A stretch of 11,881 nt of DNA from an uncultured Bacteroidota bacterium. Lineage in GTDB: Bacteria > Bacteroidota > Bacteroidia > Chitinophagales > Chitinophagaceae. Both the position numbers and the translations under genes were made by a program. Location: NCBI GenBank assembly GCA_903825065.1, contig CAIJZG010000260.1:1-11881 (forward strand), read 5' to 3'. This document shows positions 1 to 7,118 of the stretch, piece after piece; the first letter of the stretch is position 1; each line of letters begins with the position of its first letter. A model generated the notes under the pieces. It was given only the letters and a program-made list of their open reading frames with translations, was not told the origin of the DNA and did no database searches.

Positions 1-1234
1 CTGCATCGCTAGAAAAATAATAAGCTGGATTCACTATTTTCCCACGAATCTCGTTACTCAATAAAAAATCGGAATATATCGTTTGTTGTTCCGGAATCAC
101 AATAGAAGCATCCGTAATTGATACGGACATATTTGCTTCAATGGTATCTGCTACTTGAACTTCAATGGTGTTTTTCCCGCGCTTATTTAGATCTGAAGTA
201 GTTATAGAAACTTTTGCATTGAATTCAGGCATTTGATTATTTACAAAAACAATCCGTTCTGCCAATGGCAACCAATCGCTGGTGAATAACGAAAACTGCA
301 CAATGCCCGTTGGAAAGGTATCAATATTTAAACCAATTTTTTGTTGAAGCGGTTCACCACTTTTAAAGTCAACCGAATACAATAAGTGCTGATTTTGATG
401 TACCAAAAGTTTTAGTTGTTTATAATTATTGGGCACATGCGCTGTTCGTTCTATAGTTGCATAAGCTTTTTTATAGCCCATGCTAATAGCAAGAGTAACA
501 CCTTCTTTTTTAGCTTCTATGATTGGAGAAGTTCCTTCCTGTGAATTTTCATCAATCCAATTGAGATGATAATGCGCTCCAAGTTTAGGATTCAAATGAA
601 AGAATCCCATGCCATCATGTGCTACTTTCAAAGTATCTAAAATGACATTTTTATCATTCATTAAATAGCCTTTAATAAATACTGGAACCCCAAATCCATT
701 AGTTGCTTTAAATGCCACTTTACTATTTAATCCTTCCACCAAAACACCGCTTTCCGGGAAAATTTCTATACTTGTTTTTTGGGTGGGCGATTTATCGATG
801 GAAGCAGATCCGGTATAAACAGGAATATTTTTTTCATACAAGAAAACACTATCATCATTCAGCATCCACCTTGTAAATGCCTTCATATGTATGAAATCGC
901 CTTTGTAATTGGAAGGCACATCGAAGCTACCTTTTGCAGATGATTGATCAAGTGGTGCAACTGTTTGTTTTAAATAATTGCCATTGGCATCATACCATAC
1001 AACATAAACATGCTTACTTAAAGAAGTTAATTCAAAGCCCTCAAGGATATACAACTTATAGAAAATGGTTTCATTTTGGTTGTAGATTGACTTATCAAAA
1101 TGAATATGAATTTTTTCTTTTGGAAACTGTTCTTCGTACTTACTCAAAGTGGAATCATAAAATTGAGCTTCTGCCCAACTTGCCAATAATAAAGGCATAA
1201 AAAATAAGGCAGTTTTAATAAGCAATCTTTTCAT
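1..1234 (-). CDS. Exported MG2-like domain protein, N-terminal part (3' end beyond the window)
   Basis: The minus strand is open from an ATG at 1234-1232 to the window edge, giving 411 codons. It begins with a Sec signal peptide (MKRLLIKTALFFMPLLLASWAEAQ-like: basic start, hydrophobic core, AxA-type site at about residues 21-23). Residues 40-65 read KIHIHFDKSIYNQNETIFYK, which resembles the opening strand of MG2 (macroglobulin-like) domains in large Bacteroidota surface proteins. A second recognisable stretch near residue 160, FPESGVLVEGLNSKVAFKA, also fits that family. Homologues are usually about 800-900 residues and often carry a TonB plug-like domain towards the C-terminus; that part would lie outside this window, so it is unproven here. 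Role unknown; probably envelope located. It has no Shine-Dalgarno sequence. It is transcribed away from the histidine kinase, with a 351-base gap between them. I am confident that it is a real gene and moderately confident of the family. Confidence 0.75.
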   Translation of the reverse strand, partial: MKRLLIKTALFFMPLLLASWAEAQFYDSTLSKYEEQFPKEKIHIHFDKSIYNQNETIFYKLYILEGFELTSLSKHVYVVWYDANGNYLKQTVAPLDQSSAKGSFDVPSNYKGDFIHMKAFTRWMLNDDSVFLYEKNIPVYTGSASIDKSPTQKTSIEIFPESGVLVEGLNSKVAFKATNGFGVPVFIKGYLMNDKNVILDTLKVAHDGMGFFHLNPKLGAHYHLNWIDENSQEGTSPIIEAKKEGVTLAISMGYKKAYATIERTAHVPNNYKQLKLLVHQNQHLLYSVDFKSGEPLQQKIGLNIDTFPTGIVQFSLFTSDWLPLAERIVFVNNQMPEFNAKVSITTSDLNKRGKNTIEVQVADTIEANMSVSITDASIVIPEQQTIYSDFLLSNEIRGKIVNPAYYFSSDA

Positions 1235-1585
1235 AAAACAATTTAAAAGATAAATACAATTCTGTTCTTTCTCCGGGAATCCTATTCTATCATCATCAAA
1301 ACTATTAGCAATATAAGATATTATATTAAATTTTTTGACATATTACAATACGTTTAACTTTTATGCTCCAAATTAGAATTATACGCTAATCCAAAAAATT
1401 CAATTGTGTTTGTATTTATTTATAGAGAGGGAATATTTTAATCTTGTTTGTCTTGCTATTATTCTATCAATTGCACATGTAATTTTATTGATAGTTTCAT
1501 TTATGAACAATAATGGTATTTTGTTGTTTATTAATACAGATAAATGTTTTGCTTTATGTATATTTTTTAGTTTAAATTTTTAATA
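1235..1585. other. AT-rich divergent intergenic region
   Basis: This 351-base gap separates two divergently oriented genes and is very rich in A and T. It should contain both promoters. Only the minus-strand side shows a consensus -7 box (1297-1304); no TAnnTTTG was found on the plus strand ahead of the kinase. On the plus strand a frame without stops runs from 1377 to 1583 and contains an ATG at 1503. It would encode 26 hydrophobic residues from that ATG and ends two bases before the GTG of the kinase. Its composition (Phe, Leu, Ile) is what T-rich DNA gives by chance, so I do not call it a gene. No hairpin terminator, tRNA or long repeat was seen. Confidence 0.5.
1297..1304 (-). promoter_or_regulatory. 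Candidate -7 box (TAGTTTTG) for the MG2-like gene
   Basis: On the minus strand this reads TAGTTTTG, a full match to the Bacteroidota -7 consensus TAnnTTTG, 62 bases before the ATG at 1234. I found no clear TTTG at -33, so this is a motif match only. Confidence 0.35.
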
Positions 1586-2053
1586 GTGAAAAAAGCATCT
1601 GAAAGGAATTATGAAAAGAGCAAACTTGAAAATGAACACCTATTTAAGACAGAATACGATTTAGCTATACAAGCTTTTTTTAATAACTCTGGCTCCATAT
1701 TAGTCTTATTCAATAGAAATTTAGAGATTACTGCTTTTAATTCAAAGGCTCAGATCTACGCCAATGAACTTTTTAAATCAGATTTTGTCATAGGTAAAAA
1801 GGTATTTGAAATTTTACCTGAAACATTTCAATCGAGCTTTAAAGATCTTTCCTTAAAAGCACTTGATGGTATTGAGTCTTCTAACATAGAAATAAACCTT
1901 CCTGAAACAACTTTGTGGTGGAACTTGCGATATTCGCCATTATATAATAATTCTAAGGAGATCTTTGGTGCATCGTTTACTGCGATTGACATTTCTGAGA
2001 AAAAGAAATCGGAAAACTTCTTATTAAAAGTGAAGCAAGATTTAAATCACTAA
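1586..2053 (+). CDS. N-terminal fragment of a frameshifted PAS histidine kinase (first PAS domain)
   Basis: This 155-codon frame starts at GTG 1586. There is no in-frame ATG anywhere in it, and an in-frame TAG lies at 1568-1570, so GTG is the only sensible start. Residues 25-140 form one PAS-like domain: residues such as NNSGSILVLFNRNLEITAFN, a later WWNLRYSPLYN, and the closing GASFTAIDISEKKK that ends many PAS/PAC modules. No membrane segment or signal peptide is present, so it is probably cytoplasmic. After residue 148 the frame turns into VKQDLNH and stops. The expected continuation, KSEARFKSLNENGSDMI, lies in the next frame from 2029 and joins directly to the downstream kinase. I therefore read this as the front piece of one kinase of about 639 residues (148 + 14 + 477), split by loss of one base or by a sequencing error, not as a separate protein. 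Confidence 0.7.
   Translation: MKKASERNYEKSKLENEHLFKTEYDLAIQAFFNNSGSILVLFNRNLEITAFNSKAQIYANELFKSDFVIGKKVFEILPETFQSSFKDLSLKALDGIESSNIEINLPETTLWWNLRYSPLYNNSKEIFGASFTAIDISEKKKSENFLLKVKQDLNH
2021..2053 (+). other. Frame break inside the histidine kinase gene
   Basis: Frame one reads Leu-Leu-Lys from 2021 to 2029, then Val-Lys-Gln and a TAA at 2051. Starting again at the last A of that Lys codon (2029), the other frame reads SEARFKSLNENGSDMI without a stop into the downstream open frame. This is the normal linker between successive PAS domains. One extra A in the run 2026-2029 would restore one continuous protein. Confidence 0.8.
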
Positions 2054-2070
2054 ATGAGAATGGGTCTGAT

Positions 2071-3504
2071 ATGATTTCAATGTATGATCAGAATTTCAAA
2101 ACCATCTTTAGAAGTGAGGCAGCTTTTGAATTAACGGGTAGAATACCTGACGAGGTTGAGAACGATACAAGCATATTACAATATTTGCATCCAGATGACT
2201 TTATTCGATTGCAACCAACTCTGGAAAAACTACTTTCTTCAAAGGGTATTAAAATCCATGAAACATTTAGATGGAGACATAAGGATGGCACATACAGATG
2301 GCTAGAGGGTAACATTACAAATTTATTGCACGATGAAAATATCAAGGCAATTGTTACTAATATGCGCGATATCACAGATGATATGAAATTACGTGAAGGG
2401 CAAAGCTTGCTTGCATCTATCGTAAATTCTACGGATGACGCAGTAATTAGTACTAGGTTGGATGGTAAAATTACTAGTTGGAATAAAAGTGCCGAAAAAT
2501 TACTTGGTTTTAAAGAAGAAGAAGTGATGGGTGATGACTTTAAATTGTTCATTCCAACTGATATTTATTTATCAGAAAGTATATTAATAGATAAAGCTAG
2601 AAAAGGAGCTTATTTTAATCAAATTCAATCGAAAAGAGTAAAGAAAAATGGAGAAATTATAGATGTTTCGTTAACCATGTCTCCAATTAGGAATGAAAAT
2701 AACGAGGTGATAGGCGTATCTAAAATAATTCGTGACGTTACCCATTTCAATAAAACTAAAAGGGAACGGGAACTTTTAATAAAGGAGTTATCGAGCAATA
2801 ACAAGGAGTTAAAACAATTCTCCTATATTACTTCTCATAATTTAAGGGGGCCGCTTACGAACTTAATGGGTATCATAAAACTTTTGAATATAGATACCAT
2901 TAATGACGTAAAAACAAAAACTTTAGTTGAAGCATTTATATCCTCAACAAATTCATTAAATGAAACATTAGATGATCTTATTAAAATTCTAATTGTAAAG
3001 GAGAATAACAATCATGAACTGGCATCTCTAAATTTTGAGGAACATTTATTGAAAGTGATAAATTCAATTAGCAATACCATTGAAATATCTCAAACTGATA
3101 TCGATTACGATTTTAAAGCTGCAAATACAGTTAGTTTTAATAGCGCTTATTTAGAGAGTATCTTTTTGAATTTAATAACCAATGCTATTAAATATAGCAG
3201 ACCCCATGTAAAACCACAAATCAGCATATCAAGTAGTATAGAAAATAACTGCGTACATCTTTCCTTTACTGATAACGGCCTGGGGATGGATTGGAATAAA
3301 GTGAAAGATAAAATTTTTGGTTTATACCAAAAATTTCATCGCCATCCAGATAGCAAGGGCATTGGTTTGTATTTGGTGCATTCACAAATCACTGCTTTAG
3401 GAGGTAGTATTGAAGTGAAAACTGAGCCAAATAAAGGCACCACTTTTATTATCAGTTTTGCCCCTGAACTTATAAATCCACATTCCACAGATTTTATTAT
3501 TTAA
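2071..3504 (+). CDS. PAS-PAS sensor histidine kinase, C-terminal portion of a frameshifted gene
   Basis: From the ATG at 2071 this is a 477-residue protein, but homology-like sequence continues upstream to 2029 in the same frame, so the ATG is probably internal. Domains in order: a PAS_3-type fold at residues 1-105 (HPDDF at 40-44, RWRHKDGTYRWLEG at 67-80), a second PAS at 110-225 (DDAVISTRLDGKITSWN, closing IIRDVTH), a short coiled linker, the HisKA dimerisation helix with SHNLRGPLTNL and phospho-acceptor His256, then the HATPase domain with N-box NLITNAIKYS (367-376), DNGLGMD (401-407), F-box IFGLYQKFH and G-box KGIGLYLV (429-436). It should autophosphorylate and pass phosphate to a response regulator, but no regulator gene is adjacent, so it is an orphan here. 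It has no transmembrane segment, so it presumably senses a cytoplasmic cue. Its last eight bases overlap the convergent amidohydrolase gene. Confidence 0.88.
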   Translation: MISMYDQNFKTIFRSEAAFELTGRIPDEVENDTSILQYLHPDDFIRLQPTLEKLLSSKGIKIHETFRWRHKDGTYRWLEGNITNLLHDENIKAIVTNMRDITDDMKLREGQSLLASIVNSTDDAVISTRLDGKITSWNKSAEKLLGFKEEEVMGDDFKLFIPTDIYLSESILIDKARKGAYFNQIQSKRVKKNGEIIDVSLTMSPIRNENNEVIGVSKIIRDVTHFNKTKRERELLIKELSSNNKELKQFSYITSHNLRGPLTNLMGIIKLLNIDTINDVKTKTLVEAFISSTNSLNETLDDLIKILIVKENNNHELASLNFEEHLLKVINSISNTIEISQTDIDYDFKAANTVSFNSAYLESIFLNLITNAIKYSRPHVKPQISISSSIENNCVHLSFTDNGLGMDWNKVKDKIFGLYQKFHRHPDSKGIGLYLVHSQITALGGSIEVKTEPNKGTTFIISFAPELINPHSTDFII

Positions 3505-5149
3505 TATAAACAGTTTTTCCATTTACAACAGTTTGTAAAATTTTTACTTCCTTAATTTGGTAAGGAGTCAACGCTAATAAATTTTTATCCAACACCACAA
3601 AGTCGGCCAGGAAACCCACTTTCAATTGTCCCAATTTATTTTCCATATTTACTCCGTAAGCATTATTGACTGTATAGCATTTCAATGCCTGCTCAACAGA
3701 TAATTTTTGATCGGGATACCATCCATCGGGATTTTTACCATCACTGGTTTCTCTACCTGTTGCTGCATAAATTCCTAAAATAGCGTCCAGCGGACCTACC
3801 GTCCAATCAGATCCAAAACAAACAGGCACGCCTCTATCTAGCAAACTTTTAAAAGCATAAGTACCTTTTAATCTTTTATCGTCTAATCGTTTAGGTGCAA
3901 AAGAACCATCATCTACCACATGATAGGGATGCATACTTGGAATTACTTTCAACTGAAAATATCGATCCATTGTTTCGGTTCGCATATGCTGTGCATGTTC
4001 AACCCGAAACCTTCTGTCTTTTTCACCATTTATTCTTATAGCAGAATCGAATACGTTTAAGATATAATCATTTGCTCTATCACCTATAGCATGCACCACC
4101 ACTTGCAGGTTGGCTGCATCTGCAGCAATGACCCATTTTTTTAAATTCAAAGTATCCGTTACCGGAAACCCACTGGTAGTAGGTTCATCCAAATAGGGTT
4201 CGTAAAACCAGGCAGTGGTGGACCCTAAAGATCCATCCACAAAACCTTTCACGCCGCCCCATCTTAAATAATCATCTCCTTTCCCATTCTTCTTTACATA
4301 GCCATCCAATTTTTCCCAATCGCTCAAAGGAACGAAAGCATAAATTCTCAATTTTAATTGATTTGCTTTATACGCTTTGTGATAGGTTTCTAATTCAGGC
4401 CATCCTCCGTAGCTTCCCACATCATGCACTTGTGTAAAACCATGTTCTACTGCATATTGAGAGGCATTTGCCAGATACTGTTCATAGTCTTTTGCTGTTG
4501 GTGAAGGCACTTCTTTCATCACAGGATTCATCGCTTCGTCTTTCAGAATTCCAGTGATCATACCTTTTGTATCTTTCCAAATGGTTCCTCCAAAAGGATT
4601 TTTTGAAGCATTGTTTAACTTTGCTTTTTGCAAAGCAATACTATTGGCTAGTATCATATGGCCATCGTAACGAGAAATAGCCAAGGGATGATTTCCTGTT
4701 ACTGAATCAATCCAGGATTTATTCGGAAGCTCCCCACCCCATGCATCATTGTTCCAATCTCCTCCTAAAATCCATTCATCCCCTTTTAAATTTTTACAGT
4801 ACTTTTTAATGGTCTCTATAAATTCTTTTTTTGTTTTCACTTCTTTCAAATGCACACTGGTTAAATTATATCCTCCAGAAAGAAAATGAGTATGATTATC
4901 AATAAAACCAGGTGTCAGCATTTTACCTCCTAAATCAATTTTCGTTTCTCCATTTACAAAACTAATATCATTCCCAACATATACTATTTGATTTCCTTTA
5001 ATGGCTATAACAGAAGCACTTGGATTGGCTGTATCACCAGTCCAAATTTTTCCATTAAAATAGATATTATCAGCATTTATTTTTTGTTTGCAAGAGAAGA
5101 GTACTGTTGTAGTAATGAATGCAATTAAACTAATTACGAAAATTTTCAT
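3497..5149 (-). CDS. Lipoprotein amidohydrolase, YtcJ-like (amidohydrolase family 3)
   Basis: This 550-residue protein has a lipoprotein signal: a hydrophobic stretch ending in LFSC, with Cys20 as the probable lipidated residue, so it should sit in the periplasm or be anchored to a membrane. It shows the metal-site signatures of the amidohydrolase superfamily: HTH at 86-88 in GFIDNHTHF, a candidate metal-bridging Lys301 in VKGFVDGSLGS, His353 in VVHAIGDRA, His385 in RVEHAQ and Asp448 in CFGSDWT. The full set is intact, so it should be an active metal-dependent hydrolase of C-N bonds; the substrate cannot be told from sequence. Length fits the family (about 540-580). The ATG at 5149-5147 directly precedes the signal peptide. 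The gene is divergent from trmB (77-base gap) and convergent with the kinase, whose stop codon lies within an 8-base overlap. Confidence 0.92.
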   Translation of the reverse strand: MKIFVISLIAFITTTVLFSCKQKINADNIYFNGKIWTGDTANPSASVIAIKGNQIVYVGNDISFVNGETKIDLGGKMLTPGFIDNHTHFLSGGYNLTSVHLKEVKTKKEFIETIKKYCKNLKGDEWILGGDWNNDAWGGELPNKSWIDSVTGNHPLAISRYDGHMILANSIALQKAKLNNASKNPFGGTIWKDTKGMITGILKDEAMNPVMKEVPSPTAKDYEQYLANASQYAVEHGFTQVHDVGSYGGWPELETYHKAYKANQLKLRIYAFVPLSDWEKLDGYVKKNGKGDDYLRWGGVKGFVDGSLGSTTAWFYEPYLDEPTTSGFPVTDTLNLKKWVIAADAANLQVVVHAIGDRANDYILNVFDSAIRINGEKDRRFRVEHAQHMRTETMDRYFQLKVIPSMHPYHVVDDGSFAPKRLDDKRLKGTYAFKSLLDRGVPVCFGSDWTVGPLDAILGIYAATGRETSDGKNPDGWYPDQKLSVEQALKCYTVNNAYGVNMENKLGQLKVGFLADFVVLDKNLLALTPYQIKEVKILQTVVNGKTVYIK

Positions 5150-5177
5150 GAATGGCGATTTAAGTACCTGAAGTTAG

Positions 5178-5185
5178 CAAATCTA
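5178..5185 (-). promoter_or_regulatory. Candidate -7 box (TAGATTTG) for the amidohydrolase
   Basis: The minus strand reads TAGATTTG, matching TAnnTTTG, 28 bases before the ATG at 5149. This would give a short leader of about 20-25 bases. No clear -33 TTTG is visible. Confidence 0.4.
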
Positions 5186-5214
5186 CTCATAGTAAAGATT
5201 CCATCCATTTCCTT

Positions 5215-5222
5215 TAGTTTTG
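5215..5222 (+). promoter_or_regulatory. Candidate -7 box (TAGTTTTG) four bases before trmB
   Basis: TAGTTTTG matches the Bacteroidota -7 consensus and is followed by only CCGG before the ATG at 5227. If used, transcription would begin at or near the A of the ATG, giving a leaderless or nearly leaderless message. No -33 element is obvious. Confidence 0.35.
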
Positions 5223-5226
5223 CCGG

Positions 5227-5934
5227 ATGGGAGGACAGAAAAAACTCATCCGCTTCGAGGCCATCAGGCATTTCGGAAACGTACAGGAATATCCGCAGGG
5301 CATGCAGGGGAAATGGAACGAATATTTTAAAAATAATCAACCCATCACTTTGGAATTGGCATGTGGGAAAGGGGAATATGCTGTGGGATTAGGTACCCTT
5401 TATCCCAATAGAAACTTTATTGGAATCGACTTGAAAGGAAATCGTATCTGGCGTGGTGCAAAAACGGCTTTGGACAATGGATTAACCAATGTGGCATTTA
5501 TCCGATCGCTTATTGATAAGATACGCGATTATTTTAATCCGGGTGAGATTGCCGAGATCTGGATTACTTTTCCTGATCCCCAATTAAGGGGTTCAAAAGC
5601 TAAGAAAAGACTTACGCATCCCAAGTTCTTGAGGATTTATCAAGAGATACTGGCAAAGGATGGCGTAGTGAATTTAAAGACAGATAGTCCGGATTTATAC
5701 ATTTTTACCAAAACGGTTATCAACTTATTTGGATTTACGGTGTTAGAAGATACGGACCATGTGCATGGTCTTCCAATGATCAAACCTGAGCTTCTTATTA
5801 AAACACATTATGAGGGGTTGGATATTGCCAAAAGCAAACGTATTCACTACCTCTGTTTTAAATTGGATAAGGAAATACCATTGGATCAAGATGCCATATT
5901 AAAACAAATACTTAGTGAGTCAGACACCGAATAA
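5227..5934 (+). CDS. trmB: tRNA (guanine-N7-)-methyltransferase
   Basis: The enzyme transfers a methyl group from S-adenosylmethionine to N7 of a tRNA guanine, usually G46 in the variable loop; it is cytoplasmic. The 235 residues cover the whole family. The SAM-binding motif ELACGKGEY lies at 43-51, the acidic ribose-binding strand GIDLKGNR at 66-73, the catalytic-region FPDP at 115-118 followed by KKRLTHP, KTD at 151-153, and a late THYE at 193-196. The N-terminus GGQKKLIRF, followed by a KW about 20 residues later, matches Bacteroidota TrmB proteins and supports the ATG at 5227. The gene opens a plus-strand run. Its 3' end overlaps the start of the DUF5522 gene by 20 bases, so the two are probably co-transcribed. 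Nothing unusual is seen in the coding part. Confidence 0.96.
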   Translation: MGGQKKLIRFEAIRHFGNVQEYPQGMQGKWNEYFKNNQPITLELACGKGEYAVGLGTLYPNRNFIGIDLKGNRIWRGAKTALDNGLTNVAFIRSLIDKIRDYFNPGEIAEIWITFPDPQLRGSKAKKRLTHPKFLRIYQEILAKDGVVNLKTDSPDLYIFTKTVINLFGFTVLEDTDHVHGLPMIKPELLIKTHYEGLDIAKSKRIHYLCFKLDKEIPLDQDAILKQILSESDTE

Positions 5935-6103
5935 TGAACTAGATTATTATATTGATGAAAACGGATTATTCGTTTTTACAGAAAAATATCATCTAGATAA
6001 AGGATACTGTTGCGGTCATGGCTGCAAACATTGTCCCTTTGATTTTGTTTCGGTACCCGAACCCAAGCGTACAGTTTTACAAAATGAAAAACAAACAAGA
6101 TAA
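5915..6103 (+). CDS. Small cysteine-rich DUF5522 protein
   Basis: This 62-residue protein starts at GTG 5915, inside the end of trmB; no in-frame ATG exists near the start. The core YYIDENGLFVFTEKYHL (11-27), then GYCCGHGCKHCPFDF, is the DUF5522 pattern common in Bacteroidota. The four cysteines at 32, 33, 37 and 40, with His35 and His39 among them, look like a metal-binding knuckle (zinc or iron-sulfur), but this is inference; the function of the family is unknown to me. It overlaps trmB by 20 bases upstream and the ATL gene by 20 bases downstream, so all three probably share one transcript and may be translationally coupled. Conservation of the cysteine core makes this a real gene despite its size. 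The C-terminal 20 residues look unstructured and may mainly reflect the overlap. Confidence 0.85.
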   Translation: MSQTPNNELDYYIDENGLFVFTEKYHLDKGYCCGHGCKHCPFDFVSVPEPKRTVLQNEKQTR

Positions 6104-6467
6104 ACCCAAAATCATTTTACCTAGTGGCAAAAAAGACAGTAGCTTTTTTGAACAGGTATATGCCGTTGCGCGTTTAATCCCAAAAGGACGTGTTACAAGT
6201 TATGGCGCTATCGCTGCCTTTCTTGGCTCAAAAATGAGTGCAAGAATGGTGGGATGGGCCATGAATGGGGCACATCAGTTAACTCCTAAAGTTCCTGCTC
6301 ATCGTGTGGTTAATCGCAATGGCATGCTAAGTGGGAAGTCGCATTTTGCTACGCCAACAGAAATGGAAGAATTGCTTGCCAAAGAAAAAGTATTCGTGAA
6401 AGATGACACCATCATCGATTTCGTGAAAAAATTCTGGGATCCCGCAATTGAACTTTCACTCGATTAA
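6084..6467 (+). CDS. Alkyltransferase-like (ATL) protein, MGMT DNA-binding fold without the acceptor cysteine
   Basis: The chosen start, ATG 6084, gives 127 residues; an earlier in-frame ATG at 6018 would add 22 residues unlike the family and lie deep in the DUF5522 gene. The protein matches the C-terminal domain of O6-methylguanine-DNA methyltransferase: FFEQVYAVARLIPKGRVTSYGAIA (residues 21-44 region), the helix SARMVGWAM with a candidate Arg54 finger, and PAHRVVNRNGML at 71-82. In true methyltransferases the last motif is PCHRV; here Ala72 replaces the reactive cysteine. It therefore cannot accept an alkyl group and should act as an ATL protein, which binds O6-alkylguanine, flips it out and, in studied bacteria, hands the lesion to nucleotide excision repair. 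The gene ends the trmB run and its TAA overlaps the convergent DUF420 stop by four bases. Confidence 0.9.
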   Translation: MKNKQDKPKIILPSGKKDSSFFEQVYAVARLIPKGRVTSYGAIAAFLGSKMSARMVGWAMNGAHQLTPKVPAHRVVNRNGMLSGKSHFATPTEMEELLAKEKVFVKDDTIIDFVKKFWDPAIELSLD

Positions 6468-7048
6468 AGATAATATGGCTTAATCATCCAATAAACGATT
6501 GGGCCGGTTACTGCTACATATAGCCATAATGGCCAGGTAATTTTTGCTAATCTTTTATGTGCAGCAAACTCAGCAGTTAATGCACGATAAGCCGTAAATA
6601 AAATAAAAGGTAAAATAATTCCGGCTAAGAAAATATGTGTAATTAGAATTACATAATACAATATACGCATTCCACCAACCGCTAATTTTTCTTCTTCACT
6701 TACCATACCATCATGATTGCTATCACCAAATCGAGCTTCTCCTGCCAACAAATGATGCGCGATATAGGAAACTAAAAACAATACAGACAAGATCAAAGCT
6801 CCCATCATCAATTTTTTGTGTAATTGATAATTTCCTTTTTTTACAACCATCAGCGCTGCAATTAATAGAACAGCAATGGTGGCATTGGTAATAGCATTGA
6901 ATAATGCAAAGAGGTGCACATCAAAACCTAGATCTACTTTTAATTTTATTTTAGTTAGCACACTCACTGCTATGAAAACTACAACAGAGAAGATTCCGAT
7001 TAGCCAGTAGGCTTTTTTGTCATTTTTGGTAATGGATGCAGCTAGCAT
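6464..7048 (-). CDS. DUF420 membrane protein of the cytochrome oxidase cluster, with an EF-hand-like loop
   Basis: The 194-residue protein has about five membrane segments (roughly 14-31, 45-68, 80-98, 128-152 and 172-189). Its general shape, with HxxHK in the first loop, a paired AHH at 97-99 and TWPLWLYVAVTGPIVYWM near the end, fits DUF420, a family often found beside heme-copper oxidase and SCO genes. Its exact function is not established to my knowledge; a part in oxidase assembly is an inference from context. Between the third and fourth segments lies DSNHDGMVSEEE (109-120), a complete 12-residue EF-hand loop (see the separate entry). It is the last gene of the minus-strand oxidase block, 70 bases after SCO, and no promoter of its own was recognised. 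Its TAA overlaps the ATL stop on the other strand. Confidence 0.88.
   Translation of the reverse strand: MLAASITKNDKKAYWLIGIFSVVVFIAVSVLTKIKLKVDLGFDVHLFALFNAITNATIAVLLIAALMVVKKGNYQLHKKLMMGALILSVLFLVSYIAHHLLAGEARFGDSNHDGMVSEEEKLAVGGMRILYYVILITHIFLAGIILPFILFTAYRALTAEFAAHKRLAKITWPLWLYVAVTGPIVYWMIKPYYL
6689..6724 (-). other. EF-hand-like calcium-binding loop within DUF420
   Basis: Codons 109-120 encode D-S-N-H-D-G-M-V-S-E-E-E. Asp, Asn and Asp occupy loop positions 1, 3 and 5, Gly position 6, a hydrophobic Val position 8, Ser position 9 and Glu position 12, as in canonical EF-hand loops. The loop joins membrane segments three and four. Calcium binding is inferred only. Confidence 0.6.
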
Positions 7049-7118
7049 GAAATTATTTATTTATGATAATAAAAATAGCTCTTGAATTTGTTTTTGAATT
7101 TTGACATTAGATTTTTTA

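Noticed and set aside
934..1200. Plus-strand open frame of 88 codons opposite the MG2-like gene
   Set aside because: It lies wholly within a well-supported minus-strand gene and resembles no family.
1377..1583. Hydrophobic open frame ahead of the kinase, with an ATG at 1503
   Set aside because: Composition is what T-rich DNA yields by chance, there is no recognisable motif, and it ends in TAA just before the GTG. It is in a different frame from the kinase, so it is not a missing membrane segment.
2021..2032. Programmed -1 ribosomal frameshift at TTATTAAAAGTG
   Set aside because: A -1 step on the AAA codon would give the right frame, but the site is not a proper X-XXY-YYZ heptamer (the TTA codon cannot re-pair). 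A lost base or sequencing error explains it more simply.
2088..2552. Minus-strand open frame of 154 codons opposite the kinase
   Set aside because: Shadow of the PAS region; the Ser- and Leu-rich composition reflects the complement of the real gene.
6018..6083. Upstream ATG extending the ATL gene by 22 residues
   Set aside because: The extension lies in the DUF5522 coding region, has no similarity to the family and would lengthen the overlap to 86 bases.
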